A stretch of 64,000 bases of DNA, taken from positions 90,325,001 through 90,389,000 of the forward strand of contig CM073885.1 in assembly GCA_037176705.1 (NCBI GenBank), given 5' to 3'. Position numbers and translations under genes: made by a program. This stretch comes from Molossus alvarezi. Lineage: Eukaryota; Chordata; Mammalia; Chiroptera; Molossidae. The notes beneath the pieces were generated by a model that saw nothing but the letters and a program-made list of their open reading frames with translations, searched no databases and was not told the origin of the DNA. Shown piece by piece: positions 33,693 through 46,216 of this stretch; positions within the stretch are counted from its first letter, which is position 1; each line of letters begins with the position of its first letter.

Positions 33693-33757
33693 GTTTTGTA
33701 CTTTCAACAATTATTTATTTTCATTGGTAATTCAATTCCTTAATACATGAAATGATC

Positions 33758-33801
33758 ACCCATTTAGCATGATCAAGAATGCTTGATCATACTAAATTGG
33801 T
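33758..33801. repeat. Near-perfect hairpin, 4-base loop
   Basis: ATTTAGCATGATCAAG (33762-33777) pairs with CTTGATCATACTAAAT (33782-33797) with one mismatch around the loop AATG. After a further mismatch, ACC pairs with GGT outside. No known element explains it. Confidence 0.85.
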
Positions 33802-36124
33802 TAAATAATAGTTTGTAGTAACATTCTTATGTGTAAAATACTTTTTAAAAGAACTGTTTTTGACTCTCAATCTGCATTTTTGTGGCTTTAAATAGTATTA
33901 CACGTTTAGGCATTAAAGAAATTAGTGACATTAATACCTATGAGAGAAGGGTAACACCAAGTTAACTACCAGTCTGGGTAAAGCAATACTCTGATGATGA
34001 TTTTGCTTATAAGAACTTAAAGTTTTGAATCTTAAGACGCCATTCTCAGATAGATTGCAGCACCTATCAGACTATGATTTTCTACCTACTTACTTTTGGG
34101 TTTATTCTTGAATTGCTCTTCAATAGAAGCCAAAGCTGCCTTCTGTGTCTCAGTCGTACATTGCTCTCAATCCCATGGAAGAGTACCAATAGGATGGGTC
34201 AGTGAAATACCAGATCAGTCAGGAGAGTGTAGCTGAAAAATTCTCCGTCAGGAGGTTGGCAGAAAGGGTTGTGGGTTATTTGGTGATTGACAACCTCTCT
34301 CTGCTGAGGAGGCAAGTAATGGCTTCCTTCTCACTCTTCTACATCCCAGAAATTAGTGTGTATTAGCCACTTCCTCTCTGGTAGCTCAATTTTATACACA
34401 GAATCTCCAAATATTCAACATAGATATATCCTTTGTAAGAGGCCATTGGGGTAGGTGCTGGTGTTAGACAACAAATGATGTTTGAATCTGGAGGAAAAGT
34501 CTTTTAATCTCTAATATTGGGGCAAAGTTCTTTCCTTATTCTAACATTCACTTTAGGACTGTATCATTCCAAGGGCCAGAGGGAAGATGTTCGCCCCTAG
34601 GTTCTCCAGAAATTAGCCTAATGCCTGAAATAGACCATCAATGGACAGAACTTTTAGATTCTCAGTATCTTACTCATGATTCTATCACCTGGCTCTACCC
34701 TCATGCATGCCTCCATCTCTTACTTTACAATTACTTTCTTTAAAATATTCTTGCCCGATGATTACATCCCCCACTTAGTCATCATAATTTTTATATAATG
34801 TATATATTGTTTGTAATGCGTCATTTTCCTTTATATTGTTACATTGTAAACATGCTGTGTTAAAATATGTTAAATTGGTTTAAACAAGTTTCCTTTTTAG
34901 ATGCCTTTAATTTAGCTCAGATTGGTCTAAATCCACGAAGAACCATATATTAAACACTCTTGAATAGCTTCTATGAAAAGAAACTTAATTTATGATGTTT
35001 AGTATTATACATTATACAGTTTCTTTATTTTTCACTCAGTTCATCATGCTGTGAAAATTCATGAATATTTAACTATTAAATGAAATGCAAAATTTTCATT
35101 ATCATTTTATTGAAAACTTGACATCTTAAAATACCATACATACCATTAGTATTCTAATGCATTGTCACCTTATTGAAAAATGCGGCTAAAAAACAATACA
35201 GCCATTCAGAAAAAAAAATTTTGTCCGCCCAAGGCTATTAACTATAGTTCTACACATACATTAGTGACAAATAAGTGAAGCAGCCAATGCTCACAAAAGA
35301 TGTCACTAAAATGCTAGGAAACAACTGTAACCATAGAAACCATCTCACACTGCAATCTGAACATCTTTTGTCAGAGTGTGACTAGAAATGAGATGCTTAA
35401 AATCATTAGACTATCAAAAAATCTGAACATCTCTCCATTGAAATTTACATATTTAAATATTTTGAAACCTGCAGAAACTTCAACATGATACTTCTATAAA
35501 ATATTGTTTCAGCTCCTAGCCCTCAACTATCAGTTTAGATATAACAACAAAAATTATACATGAAGACTTACAATTCCCCCCTCTCTCTGCAGGCTACATG
35601 CATTGTCTACGGAGCCTAAACAAACACCCTGGAGAACAGAGGTTAGCCGTGAGGGCTGTCTGCCTTCCTGTGCTAAGTCTTCACAATGGTGCCTTTCTTC
35701 ACCTTTCCTTTCCCTTTTGGAACAATCACTGGCTTAAATTGTACCTGTTCAAGCAAGACAGGTTTGCAGGTTTCATAAGGCTTCATGACAGTAAGTACAA
35801 AATCGTCCTAGATAATGAGATATTTAAATAGAGGATTTGACAAACCAACGTAGGAGAGCGCGAGTCTCGGTGAATGTGGAACAGCCTCTGCAACCTTGGA
35901 TATGGAGCTGACTTTTTTGCCTTGTCTTCATCTTCTCATGAACTCCTGAAAGGTCCGGTTATTTAGCTGAATGCTCTGCACTCAGAGGCAGTGAAAGCCA
36001 ATTTCCTTGAAACCTCCATTTGAAAGTAAAGGTTAAGAAGATCCTTGAGCAGCCTGGATCACTGAGACTTTACTATTTCTAAATCACTCTCCTTACCTTC
36101 TTTAGTCATCATTCTTTAAAAACA
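33802..36124. other. Unique AT-rich sequence
   Basis: I recognise no named repeat. At 35581-35592 a pyrimidine run ending CTGCAG looks like a splice acceptor; this is discussed as a finding. Plus frame 35598-35831 has no known domain. Confidence 0.45.
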
Positions 36125-36440
36125 AAAAAAATGATGAAGCACAGGTAATGTCTCAGGCATCATTCGAGGCACCAGGGACACACCCGTGAACAAAGCGATG
36201 TGCCTCCTTGTGGAGCTTACGTTTCAGCAGGAAGAGACGGACCAGAAACAGTGAGCATAGTGAATACTTTAGATGTCTAGAGTGTGGTATTTTTTGAGCA
36301 CCTACCAGATGCCAGGCACTGTCATGGGCTTTTGAGAGCCAGCACTGGACGAAATAGGCTTGGCCCCTGCTGTCTTGGAGATTTCATTCTGGAGGACCCA
36401 TCAGGAAGCATGTGGTAAATACTTGAATGCATAGATAGGG
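36125..36440 (-). mobile_element. L2 LINE 3' ends, antisense (two pieces)
   Basis: GTCTCAGGCATCATTCGAGG, CACACCCGTGAACAAAGCGA and TGTGGAGCTTACGTTTCAGC form one antisense L2 3' end. GAGCACCTACCAGATGCCAG, GGCACTGTCATGGGC and GTCTTGGAGATTTCATTCTG form a second in the same orientation. Confidence 0.65.
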
Positions 36441-36839
36441 TGCTTAATCTTTGAGGCTTTATTATCGGGATCATCAAGGGGCAGTTTCAGTCATCCATAG
36501 TAGAGGCAACCAACATGACATGGATAGGAGGTTCCAAGGGCAACTCTCAATGGTTGACCATATATCTAAAGTATAGCATTTAGTTCTCTATTTATTCCTT
36601 CTCATTATACTCCCCCCGCCTGATTTCCAAATGCTCTTTTCTGTGGAAAATGGAAACCCTATCTTTCATGAATAATTTGTTTTTATTTCATTACTGACAA
36701 ATAAGAATGGTCTTTCTTCCATAAATTTCTGTAAGTCAAGCTTACTGGAGATTTAATAATAAATACATAATATGTGAAATATATACCAAATACGTACGTA
36801 TAAAACACACACACACACACATACATGCGCAATCTTTTT
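36441..36839. other. Unique sequence with (CA)n
   Basis: A (CA)8 run at about 36805-36820 is the only feature recognised. Confidence 0.6.
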
Positions 36840-37065
36840 TAGTATTATTGTGTGCTGGGCACCATGCTAAACATGTTGCCCACATTCTCATTGCAGCCCT
36901 AACGAGCTTGTTGATGTGGATATTGTGATCTTCATTTCCCAGGGGAGGAAACTGAGGATTAGGACAGGATAGTGACTGCTCAGAGGGTCCAATGCTAGTG
37001 ACTGGGATTGCTGCGACTTCAACATGAACTCATCAGTCTTCGAAGTCTACACTTTCAACCGCCAT
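36840..37065 (-). mobile_element. MIR SINE, antisense
   Basis: TATTGTGTGCTGGGCACCAT, GTTGATGTGGATATTGTGAT, CCCAGGGGAGGAAACTGAGG and GTGACTGCTCAGAGGGTCC fit antisense MIR. Confidence 0.75.
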
Positions 37066-37359
37066 TTATGAGTAAGGGCGAGAGAAAGACCCGCCGTCCC
37101 CATACACCAAGGGGCCTCTCCTGAGGCACTTGGCCTGCATGCAGTCATCGTGGTGTCCTCCTAGGGATGGCTCCTTTCCACTCACTGCATCCCAGCATCT
37201 CCATACCGCAGCGTGGCCTCATCCCAGTGTCCAGGATGTTCCTCCACAGCTGAGCGTATGCGGGTGGGGTAAGGGAGCCGGTCAAAGGAGACGAGTTTCT
37301 CCTCCTATACACAAATGTCTAGAAATCTGCAAGTGGTAAAGGACCATGAGGATATCTAA

Positions 37360-37500
37360 CTTCTTCATTGTATTGATGAGCAAATGGAGATTTAGAGTTG
37401 ACACCAATTGTCTAATTACTTCACTAGTCAATTAGCAGCAGAGCCAGGTCTGAATTCAGGATCTGTTTCCCACACATAATGCTCTTTTAATAATAACCTG
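37360..37500 (-). mobile_element. MIR SINE fragment, antisense
   Basis: TTGTATTGATGAGCAAATGG, AGTCAATTAGCAGCAGAGCC and AGGTCTGAATTCAGGATCTG resemble antisense MIR core and tRNA-like part. Confidence 0.6.
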
Positions 37501-39060
37501 GCTCCTACACATGTCTGCTGTGTGTATTCCTGTGCACAGATAGGAAGATAACCAGCACAAACACGCACACATGTATGTGTGCTGTCTGCAAATAGTGAGA
37601 GTTCTCTGTGTGCTTAAATCTGATTTCCAGTTTAAATGTTACTTCTGGAACATCAATTGTTTTCCTCATCTAACTTCTTTTACGATTGTTTAAATTGCCA
37701 ACCAAAATGTCACGAGCGACCTTGATCCATGGGAGGGCACCGGAGGAGGAACTAGAGAGATGACGTTGGGCCTCACCCATCAAGCCTTCATCTCTCACCA
37801 CCCCTCAGTCCCTCCCACAGAGCCCACACCGTCCTTACACCCCACAGCTTTCCAAACCCCTGTTTTGAGAAACAGGACCATGCAAATTCACTTCATAGTA
37901 TGAATTCATTAGTGTTTATAATCTATATATCATATATGTACACCCATATATACATCCAGTAAGAAGGCACACACGCAATTTCTTTTAAGTATAAATATAC
38001 TAGTTACTGTACCTTTTCAGATAATAGAGAAGACAGTGCTACTGAATGTTAAAAAGGTATTTAATGATAAATGAACAAATTGATAAACATTTAATAAAAA
38101 TGGCACGGCAGCTTACTCTTTGCCATGCTAAGTCAGGATTGGGTTCAGTTCCATTCCTCAATCACCAGAATGATATTAAATCTAAAGTGTAAGTGGTTTC
38201 TGTCCACATTGCAATCTAATATCCAGCTGTTTGCTTTTCTTCCAGCACCCTGCTGCCCACCCCATCTCTTATGGAGGGTAGGAAGCACTATTAATCATTC
38301 TTATGCTCATTATTGAACTGGATTCTTCTCAGAGCCTCTGGCCCTCCAGGGCATGGGGAAACCTGCTTAGGCAGACCACCCAGGATGCCACAGAAAAGTG
38401 GTCAGTCTGAATGCAGGTGGTTAGTCTCCTGCTCAGGTTTCTGTTAAGACCCATTAACTTTGCCTTGATGGGCACTTAAGATCATTAACTCCTTCACTCC
38501 CCAGCCCTCCAGGCACTGAAATTTTTTAATGTACCAGGAGAATTATTGTTATTCAGAGTCCTGGGCACTAGCAGCTCTGGTTCTGATGAGAGAACAGCAT
38601 CCCTGAAAAATTACAGAGTAGGGTCCAAATCAGGGTCAAGAAATTCCAGCAGGTTCCTCTTAGAAAAATGAAAAGTGCTTTGTATTATGGAATTGAAGAT
38701 ACATCTGTTTTCAGGGGCTTTGAGAAGACTCCTCCGGTATCTCAATGGCTTCCTCCGCTAGTTTCCCAGTGATTGAAAATTTAACATTATCGCTTTATTT
38801 CTTTTTACTTAAGATTTTGCCACCTGTAAAAATGCAACTATCCTTGGGAGAGTCTGTATGTTACGCCTTATGAATGAAATAAACCTTTGAAGGAGAGATC
38901 TGGCGAGATTCATCCGAAGTATACAGGCTTTGTGGTTAAAATGCAAGATGAGGGGACATAATAAAGGCAGTGGGAGGTGGCAACACCAGAGGAATGGAAG
39001 AGGGGAGACTGGGTTTGCTGAAAGCGCTTCTTATTGTTACGTGAGGTTATAAGAAATTCA
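37501..39060. other. Unique sequence
   Basis: No gene or named repeat is recognised. Confidence 0.5.
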
Positions 39061-39068
39061 GGAGTTTT

Positions 39069-39180
39069 GGAGGGGGGAGGGAGAGGGAGAGAGAAGGGGA
39101 AAGAGAGGGAGAGGAGGGGAGAAGAAGAGGAGGAGGAGGAGGAGAAAAAGAAGAAGAAGAGAAAAGGAGGGAGGAGAAGG
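39069..39180. repeat. 112-base uninterrupted purine tract
   Basis: Every base from 39069 to 39180 on the plus strand is A or G, built from GGGAGA, GGA and GAA units. After one C the purine bias goes on to about 39195. The plus frame 39034-39444 contains its E/K/R-rich translation and is not a gene. Confidence 0.98.
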
Positions 39181-39195
39181 CAAGGAAGGAGAGTG

Positions 39196-39639
39196 AGTGC
39201 GTCCAGGCCTCAGAAACTGGTGAGAGACTGCTCCTACATAAAATTGATTTGCCTTAATGCAAGCCCTGGACGGAAAAGAGATGATGACTTTTGTAGAGCA
39301 GACATTAAGGGAGAAAAGAGATTGATGTTGTCAGTAAATTTCTACTTAGTAGTTTTAGTAGTGCAAGTAGAAATCAATATTTTTGTTTTAAAATCATCCA
39401 ATTCCTTTATTGGCATCTTCTCTCTCTCTCTTTTTTTTAACTAATACCTTTAAGGATACTTATGAAGCTCCGGAGACTTGGTAAATATTTGTTGGCTTGA
39501 ATTGAAATTGAAATGTTGCCAAACAATTTCTCTTAAGCCTACTCAGACAATATTACTACTCTGAGAACTAGGCCCAGGAACTCGGAATCCGAAACGCAAT
39601 GAAAGCAAAGCTTCATTTCAGTAGATGTGACTGTGCTCT
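39196..39639. other. Unique sequence
   Basis: Nothing firm. TGGTAAATATTTGTTGGCTTG near 39480 faintly recalls an L2 3' end. Confidence 0.4.
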
Positions 39640-40290
39640 CTCCCCTGTACAGAGTATGGCCGACACTGCAGGGTGGAGAAGGATCTCTCTTCTCCCCATC
39701 TAAGTTCCTGGCTGGGCCTCTGTTAACAAAAGACTTATTAACAAGAGAAAGGCATACAAATTTATTTGATATAAATTTTATATGGCATGTAAGCCTTCAT
39801 AAGGAAATGAAGACCCAAAGCAGGCGTTAAACCTCAGGGTTTTTATGTTAGGTTTGAAGAAATATGGAAAAATGGAAAGAAAGTGTGATTGGACAAAAAA
39901 GACTATGGCAAAGCCCATTCTTTCAGATTCCTGTCTGTGTTTCTTTCTGTGTGGAGAGAAAGATACTCTTTTCCTCTGAGTGTAGGAAGGGCACCTCTCA
40001 CGTGAGGCTCTTACAATCTGCATCTGGGAAGGTTAGAAAATCCTTCCATTTCCTACATTCCTCCAGCTTGAAATGGTCAATGTGCCAAAGTGCCACATTT
40101 GGGGGTAGCATATCCTGTACCCCATTACCATCTTTTGTACAGTTCTATGGCTCAACTATGACCTCTACACATCCTTCTGTGTCACATGAAACCTGTGGCT
40201 TTCAGGTTTTCTTTTAAAATTTAATGTCTTCTATCATACTTTTCTTAATTGATAAAACAACTAACTGTATTTAGCCCTGGGCTCTACATC
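39640..40290. mobile_element. LTR-like repeat, family not named
   Basis: The stretch contains CATTTGGGGGTAGCATATCC, CCCATTACCATCTTTTG, CTTCATAAGGAAATGAAGAC and GTGTGATTGGACAAAA. I associate these with an old endogenous-retrovirus LTR common in mammals. I see no internal viral coding sequence. Edges, orientation and family are uncertain. Confidence 0.4.
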
Positions 40291-42225
40291 TTCCTCTGAA
40301 CTTCCAAGCAACAGTCCTGAACCCAGACCTCAACAAAAGCTGAATAGGAGTTTCACCGGCACAGAGAGATCTAAGAGATAATGTGTGGATGGTGGGGATG
40401 AGATATGCTGATGGAATGAATGAGGTGGTTGGCTTTGGGTGAGGAGACTTATTGCTGACACCAGGGTCTCTGATGAAAAGAATTGATTGTATAAAGCCTT
40501 CCCCTATGGAGGCAGAAATAGGGATGTGGAGATAGAATATCACCCAGATATAATTGAAGCATATTGAGAGTCATTTTGAGGCCAATCCTGTACTGATTAT
40601 TAAAATAATACTATATGTTATATCAGGAGCTATCTCTAGGTTGTGTTTCTAGTGTAGCTCATAGAACTCCAAAAACTCTGGGGACCAAAATGGCCATACC
40701 TCGTATTTTTCTTTAGTAAGACCTGCATTTCTCATTTGTGTCCATTCCCAGGAGTTTAGACAGCCTAGTGCTGATCTGAGTTTTATATCCAATCAGGGTA
40801 AATCTGAGATTTGGTTCTTGTGATGCTACCAGGTTGGTTATTAACAAGCCCCACACAGACCACAGTACTGCTGATCCCTGCTGGCTAAGCTCACATGGTC
40901 CTTGGAGGGAGTATGGCCATTTTGGAGCGAGGATGGGGGAGGATGGAGGGAGAATGACTTACCTTAGCTAAGAATTCCCAGGTTCATATCGGATTATCCA
41001 GGAGTCACTGTCTTCGAGCTTGGCTCTTTCAAACCCATGCACATTTGTCCCCCAAGGCACCCCCAACCCCTCACACATTACATCAGAGATCATCTAGTGA
41101 GCACCTCCTGCCAAGGGCCTGAAATACCTGTCTGTTATGTGGATCTGTCCCCCAGTTGTTAAATAATTCTTCCTTCTCAACACTTAAAACATAAAAGGTC
41201 TCCTTACATCCCTTCAATTTCCCAAAAGAGTTTTCAGTTTTACCCACCTTCATCAATTCTGAAGGTGAGAGGGTAGAGATAAATTCTGTAGCTCAGAGGT
41301 GAATTATCCTCATAGGAATCATCCAGGAGCTTTTAAGCATCTCTTTTCACTACAGCTTAGAAAAAAAGTCCAGATTTCAGCATCTTGCCCATCTACTTTA
41401 GGTAACTTCAGAGGAAATTTTATTAGTACTGCCTTGAAATCTTTATGGTGGCACTTGAAATTTAAAGTGCTTCTGTAAGGACAGTATGATCCAGGACTTT
41501 TCAATTTTAGTGGCTCTTTGTAAGAATGGTTGATAGAGCTTTTTAGTTGCTTGAGATTTAGACATTATCTAATCCAGGACTAGCAAATAGACTTAAGAGT
41601 GACTCCAATTTTCTTTCCCATGTCATACATCACTAATCAATCATAGAACTCTTTCCTGATGAACCTTCATTCAACCTTGCAATTCTTCCCAACGTAACGT
41701 TTTAGGAAGACACTCTCAATTGATCAGAATTGATAAGCAGGATGAAACCTATTTGCCATGAGATCTAGCCTGATCTTCTCCTTTGTATGTGAGATCTGAA
41801 CCTGATAGGAAGGGGGGACTTCACAGCCCTTTAATTTTCAAGTAACTTCTGTATCCCTGAGAGCTGAGCTAATAATCCCACAGACTCACGTACAAGCTGA
41901 GAAGTGATGGTATGATTGGGTTACAGTTCTTTAATATTTCTGAGTGCCCAAATGCCAAATGGACCCAACTGTAAACTTTCTGCTGTACTCTCAACAGGAA
42001 GGGTGAAAGTAGGTCAAGTTACTTTGGAATTAGGCTGGGTCTACCTAGTACCACATCAACTCAGTGAAAATGAAAAATTAGGTCAATCACCTAACTATTT
42101 CGATACCCAATGAAAATTCCTCAGTGTGTCCATTCTGAGCTTTAGGCATAAACCACTGAAATTCTTTATTTGTGCTAGGTATAGACAACAAATACTACCG
42201 AGATCCCTGATCCAGTAATGATCCC
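40291..42225. other. Unique sequence
   Basis: No gene or named repeat is recognised with confidence. Confidence 0.45.
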
Positions 42226-42365
42226 GGATATTTAATGAGTATCTTTTCTTTGCCAGACCCCGTGCTAAGCACCAGCACTTGTAATATATTATTTAACCTT
42301 CACAACAATCCTATGAGGCAAGTACTATTTTCCCTATTTCAGAAAAGAGGAATCAGAAGCATATT
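42226..42365 (-). mobile_element. MIR SINE, antisense
   Basis: TTTGCCAGACCCCGTGCTAA, CACAACAATCCTATGAGGCA and CCCTATTTCAGAAAAGAGG match the antisense MIR 3' half. Confidence 0.7.
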
Positions 42366-44468
42366 TATTTTTCTTCTTTATTAAACATATGGGTTATATA
42401 TGTAATACAAATAAATATTTGTTTGCACTATGGCTCATTGTAAACCTAAGGAGTTCCTATTGCAAGATGGATCAAATAATAAGGTGTTGGCCTGCACTGG
42501 CATTGCTTTGCTTTCTGTAATTCGTCACAGTACAAAGCGAATTTAGAAAAACAGCCTGGATATCTGGAATGCTGAAGACATTCAGGAGAATTGAGACCTT
42601 GGTGGAGTTAGGACTCTTTATCTTGAGTCTTCTATTTCCTGAAAACCCATAATGGCTTGAGCCTACAGTGACAGAATTGAGACTCTGTATTTACTCCAAC
42701 CTAGAGGAGCTACACTGTATTGGTACCACAGAAGAATACAGAGAGGGACATGATCCAGGAAAGTTGTGCTACTTATTGCCAAACCTTCAACATTTTTTTT
42801 ATATACAAGAAATAAACTTAGGCGAACAAAGAGGGAAGCCCTAAAGGGGAAAAGAAGTAAAAAGTAGTCAATAATTTCAGAGGAGGGACATGGGAAGGAA
42901 ATATGCAAGTACTGTCATTTTGCCTTGGTGCTGATAGAGGGGGTGGTAGGTTAGTTGTGGGTAGGAATGTGAGTCTCAAACCATTTTAATATCTGTAGGT
43001 ACATCCCCTTTTCACCCCAACCTCCTTGAGTCACCAGGAAGTTCTGACAGATGAGGCTTGCTCCAAAGTCAGATAATAGTTGAGTATCTGCTCCCCCTTC
43101 CCAAACTGTATACTTTGGAAATAGAGCTACCTGCCAAGTTTCCTCCTTGGCCAGGACATGGGGACAGTGCTGTGGGTAGAGACTTGTGTTAGCATATAAG
43201 GCTTATATGAGATGGCATATTAAAGCTTTCTCTCCAGACTGTGCCTTGGATGGGGGGTGGCAATGTGGTGAAATTCTCAAGGGCAGAAGATGCAATAGGA
43301 AGGGAAGAAAGAAAAGGCATGAAGCATAGGAAAGGGAAATGCACAAGAAACAGAAAATAGATCAGACTTTTTGACATCGAGGCAGATGCTTAAGAAATAT
43401 TTGTTCAGGAGAGTTGAACTAAGCAGAACGCCTTCTTTTCCTTTCCAGATCAAACTCAACTCCCTAGCAGTCTGAGAGACGCAAAAGGGACTGCCCATAG
43501 TATGGACTTGTTCAGAATTTTGGAAAATCTTAGCTTTCTAGCATTGAAGAGCCAGGGATCAAAATGTATCGATGTGACAAAAATATTGAATTCAAACACA
43601 AATGTTTAAAACTCAGGTGCAAATTATGGTATTGAGTCACATCAATCATATTGAAAATTACGGAGGGCCGGGTGACACCAGTCTGTTCAAAGACTTGTGC
43701 CTCGGTGGCCGTTTATCTCAGATTTAGTCCCTGGCTAATGGAAAGGAACAGATGAGAAGTATAAGTAAGTTATCAAACAAAAATGTTTTAAGTGCTTTTT
43801 TTGCTTAAAAAGTAGCTCCGTGATCTATAAATTCACTGAACTTGGCTTGGTTTAACTTTCTCAAATATTGTCATCTTTGACTCACTGATGCTATCTATAT
43901 ATGAAGCTCCAGTTTTTCTGTCATGGGTACATGTTCTTTTGGTGGAGATAAATGTTCTTTTTTGGTACTTTTTATCAGCTCCCTTTTTGCTAGCTGTTTT
44001 TTTCCTCACTATTTTTCTAAGCATGAAGTTCAGCCACTGGAGATTTCACTGACATCTAGCTGCAATCATAGTCTTTGGGAGATGGAAATAATTAAACTGG
44101 ATTATATTCATACTTCATATCTTTTTATAACTTCATATACTTTAATACACCCACAGCGACAGGTAAAAGTGAGTCAAGATTTCCATAAAGAGACATTTCA
44201 CCTTGCATCTAATTGAAAATGCAAAATAAAAAGTGAGTTTAGAGATGAAACCACATTGGAATGGAGGCTCTGGCATACCAATGAGTTTGCTCTCAGAAAG
44301 ATGCATAAACGAGTTTATCGTTTAATATTACAAAAATCTATCTCTTTATTTCTGTTGGGAGGAGTTAAAAAATGGATATTTGATAGTTATGTGAACTTGG
44401 ACACATCTCTCAATGTTCTGGGCTTGAGTTTTCTCATCTGTGAAATGAGGTGATTGAATGACATTTTA
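42366..44468. other. Unique sequence
   Basis: No named repeat or gene is recognised. Several small frames on both strands lack any supporting feature. Confidence 0.5.
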
Positions 44469-44546
44469 CTATCTCTTCTAGTTTTTGTTTTTTTTAAATC
44501 CTCACTGGAGGACATTTCTGCATCTTCAGATAGAGCAGGAAGGAGG

Positions 44547-44608
<62 letters not shown>

Positions 44609-44784
44609 TCAATGTGAGAGAGACACATTGAGTGGTTGCCACCCATACAAGCCCAACCAGGGCTGGGGACAAACTGCAACTGAGGCACGTGCCCTTAGCA
44701 GGAACCGAACCCGGGACTGTCCAGTCCATGGGCCGATGACCTAACCGCTGAGCCAAACCGGCCAGGGCTATCTCTTCTAGTTTT
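44469..44784 (-). mobile_element. VES SINE, antisense, exact 17-bp TSD, long GA tract
   Basis: CTATCTCTTCTAGTTTT occurs exactly at 44469-44485 and 44768-44784. Between them lies an antisense VES: T-run, AATCCTCACTGGAGGAC, a (GA)28 tract at 44549-44604, AAACATCAATGTGAGAGAG, GGAACCGAACCCGGG and TAACCGCTGAGCCAAACCGG. The head keeps intact pol III boxes in sense. Frames on both strands here are SINE and microsatellite translations. Confidence 0.97.
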
Positions 44785-45237
44785 AAAATTACATGATTCA
44801 GCCCTGGGAATCAGAGCAACATTCTACATCAGAGCTGAGTACCCTGGGAAGAAGCATTGTTTTCAGAAGATGCCCTGACTTCGTTTGTAACATTCATTAT
44901 TTCCCTTGTCCTGTTATAGTGATTGGAATATCCATGTCCAAGAGGAACGAAATCATTCTCCCTTGAACAGAGCTTGATTAAGTTCTTACCCTTTATGTCA
45001 GTTCCCTAAGCAGCACCATCTGTGATGTGCGAGGAGATTTCAGCTTTCTGTGTTTCACAGCCCTGTTTTCCTAAGGTTAATCCTGGCCCTCGTAGTGTGT
45101 GTTCTTGAACGGAGGGACTGAGCAGCAGTGAACTTAGAGAGCTTGGCAAGAAACAAGGACAGCTCAAGAGGAATCTTTTATGCTCTAAGAGAGAGACATG
45201 GACCTCCCAGCACCTTATTAGGAAGGTGATGAAAAAC
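44785..45237. other. Unique sequence
   Basis: Nothing recognised. Confidence 0.45.
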
Positions 45238-45621
45238 CATCAATAACTTTAATGATGGAAGAGGTGGTGGTGAGCAAGAAATGATCTGATTTGCATTATA
45301 GAGAGAAAACTCAGGCAAAATTTGGAAAACAAATTCATGTGGGGACAGCCCACAGTCAGCTTGACCAGTTAAGATGCTGTGGAAATAGTCCACACAGAAG
45401 ATGAAAAGGAAACTAAAGTGGGGCCGGTGAAGATCAGAAGAGGGGGATGTCTGCAGTAGTAATTTAGGGTGTATATATAATAACCAGTTTTTAGTTGTTT
45501 CATTTATGTGGAAAGTCAGAGAAAGAAGGAAGTTGACAATGACCCTTAGATTTCTGTTTGGGGAAACTGGGGAGATGGTGGATGTCTGAGTAGAGAAAAT
45601 AATAGGCTCAATTGTATGCAT
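45178..45621 (-). pseudogene. L2 ORF2 C-terminal fossil with a 147-codon open stretch
   Basis: The minus-strand frame reads through an L2-derived region. The segment RNLRVIVNFLLSLTFHINET resembles the L2 ORF2 segment downstream of the reverse transcriptase core, and nearby nucleotide text (GAAATGATCTGATTTGCATT; ATTTCTGTTTGGGGAAACTG) follows antisense L2 order with the expected spacing. No catalytic reverse-transcriptase motif is present. The frame is probably open by chance in a dead element. It is not an expressed gene as far as I can tell. Confidence 0.55.
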
Positions 45622-46000
45622 GGTAGATGAGAGAATAGCATGAATGGTAACAGGAGGGGAGTAAAAGAAGGAGGAAAAATGTCGACTTTAGAGCAGAGGG
45701 AGAAAAAGAATCCAACAAGAGAAGGTGGAGGCCTTAGCGATACAACTGTGAGCTTCACAGTACTTCCGGGGCTCTTGTCACCTGTTTCTCTTGGCTTGCG
45801 CAACTGATTAAACAAATATTTCATACCTCCGGGAACTTAGGGTATTAGAGAGACAGACAGAGAAAAATAGTTACAACACCATTGGATGTGCTAGCATCAT
45901 GCTTCTCTCTGTATTCCTGATGCCATGCCTGATGACCCACGGATGGTAAACTGCTTTGTGCTTGTTGGATAAATGGGTAAATTAATAAAGTTCTATAATA
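45238..46000 (-). mobile_element. L2 LINE mosaic
   Basis: 45238-45600 is antisense L2 ORF2. At about 45805, AACAAATATTTCATACCTCC and AGAGACAGACAGAGAAAAA begin a second antisense L2 3' end; this order shows it is a separate insertion. CTCTGTATTCCTGATGCCAT at 45908 and GCTTGTTGGATAAATGG at 45961 look like a sense L2 3' end. The orientation of the last piece is tentative. Confidence 0.5.
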
Positions 46001-46216
46001 CAAATAGGAAGACCATGATATAGGAGCATCGAAGAAACAATGAAATATTTTTGAGTTGAGAGTGAAAGTCAGAGATAATAGATAACAGAGAAGATGTTTG
46101 GGATCTGGATCTTAAAGACAGAGAATCGCTAAGACACAATGAATGTAAAGAGAGTGGCATTTGTAAAAGCATGTTGGTATTAAAGTGAATCTATCTTTTA
46201 TTTTAAGCTCTTAGGA

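Noticed and set aside
39034..39444. Plus frame of 136 codons rich in E, K and R
   Set aside because: The charged part is only the translation of a pure-purine tract.
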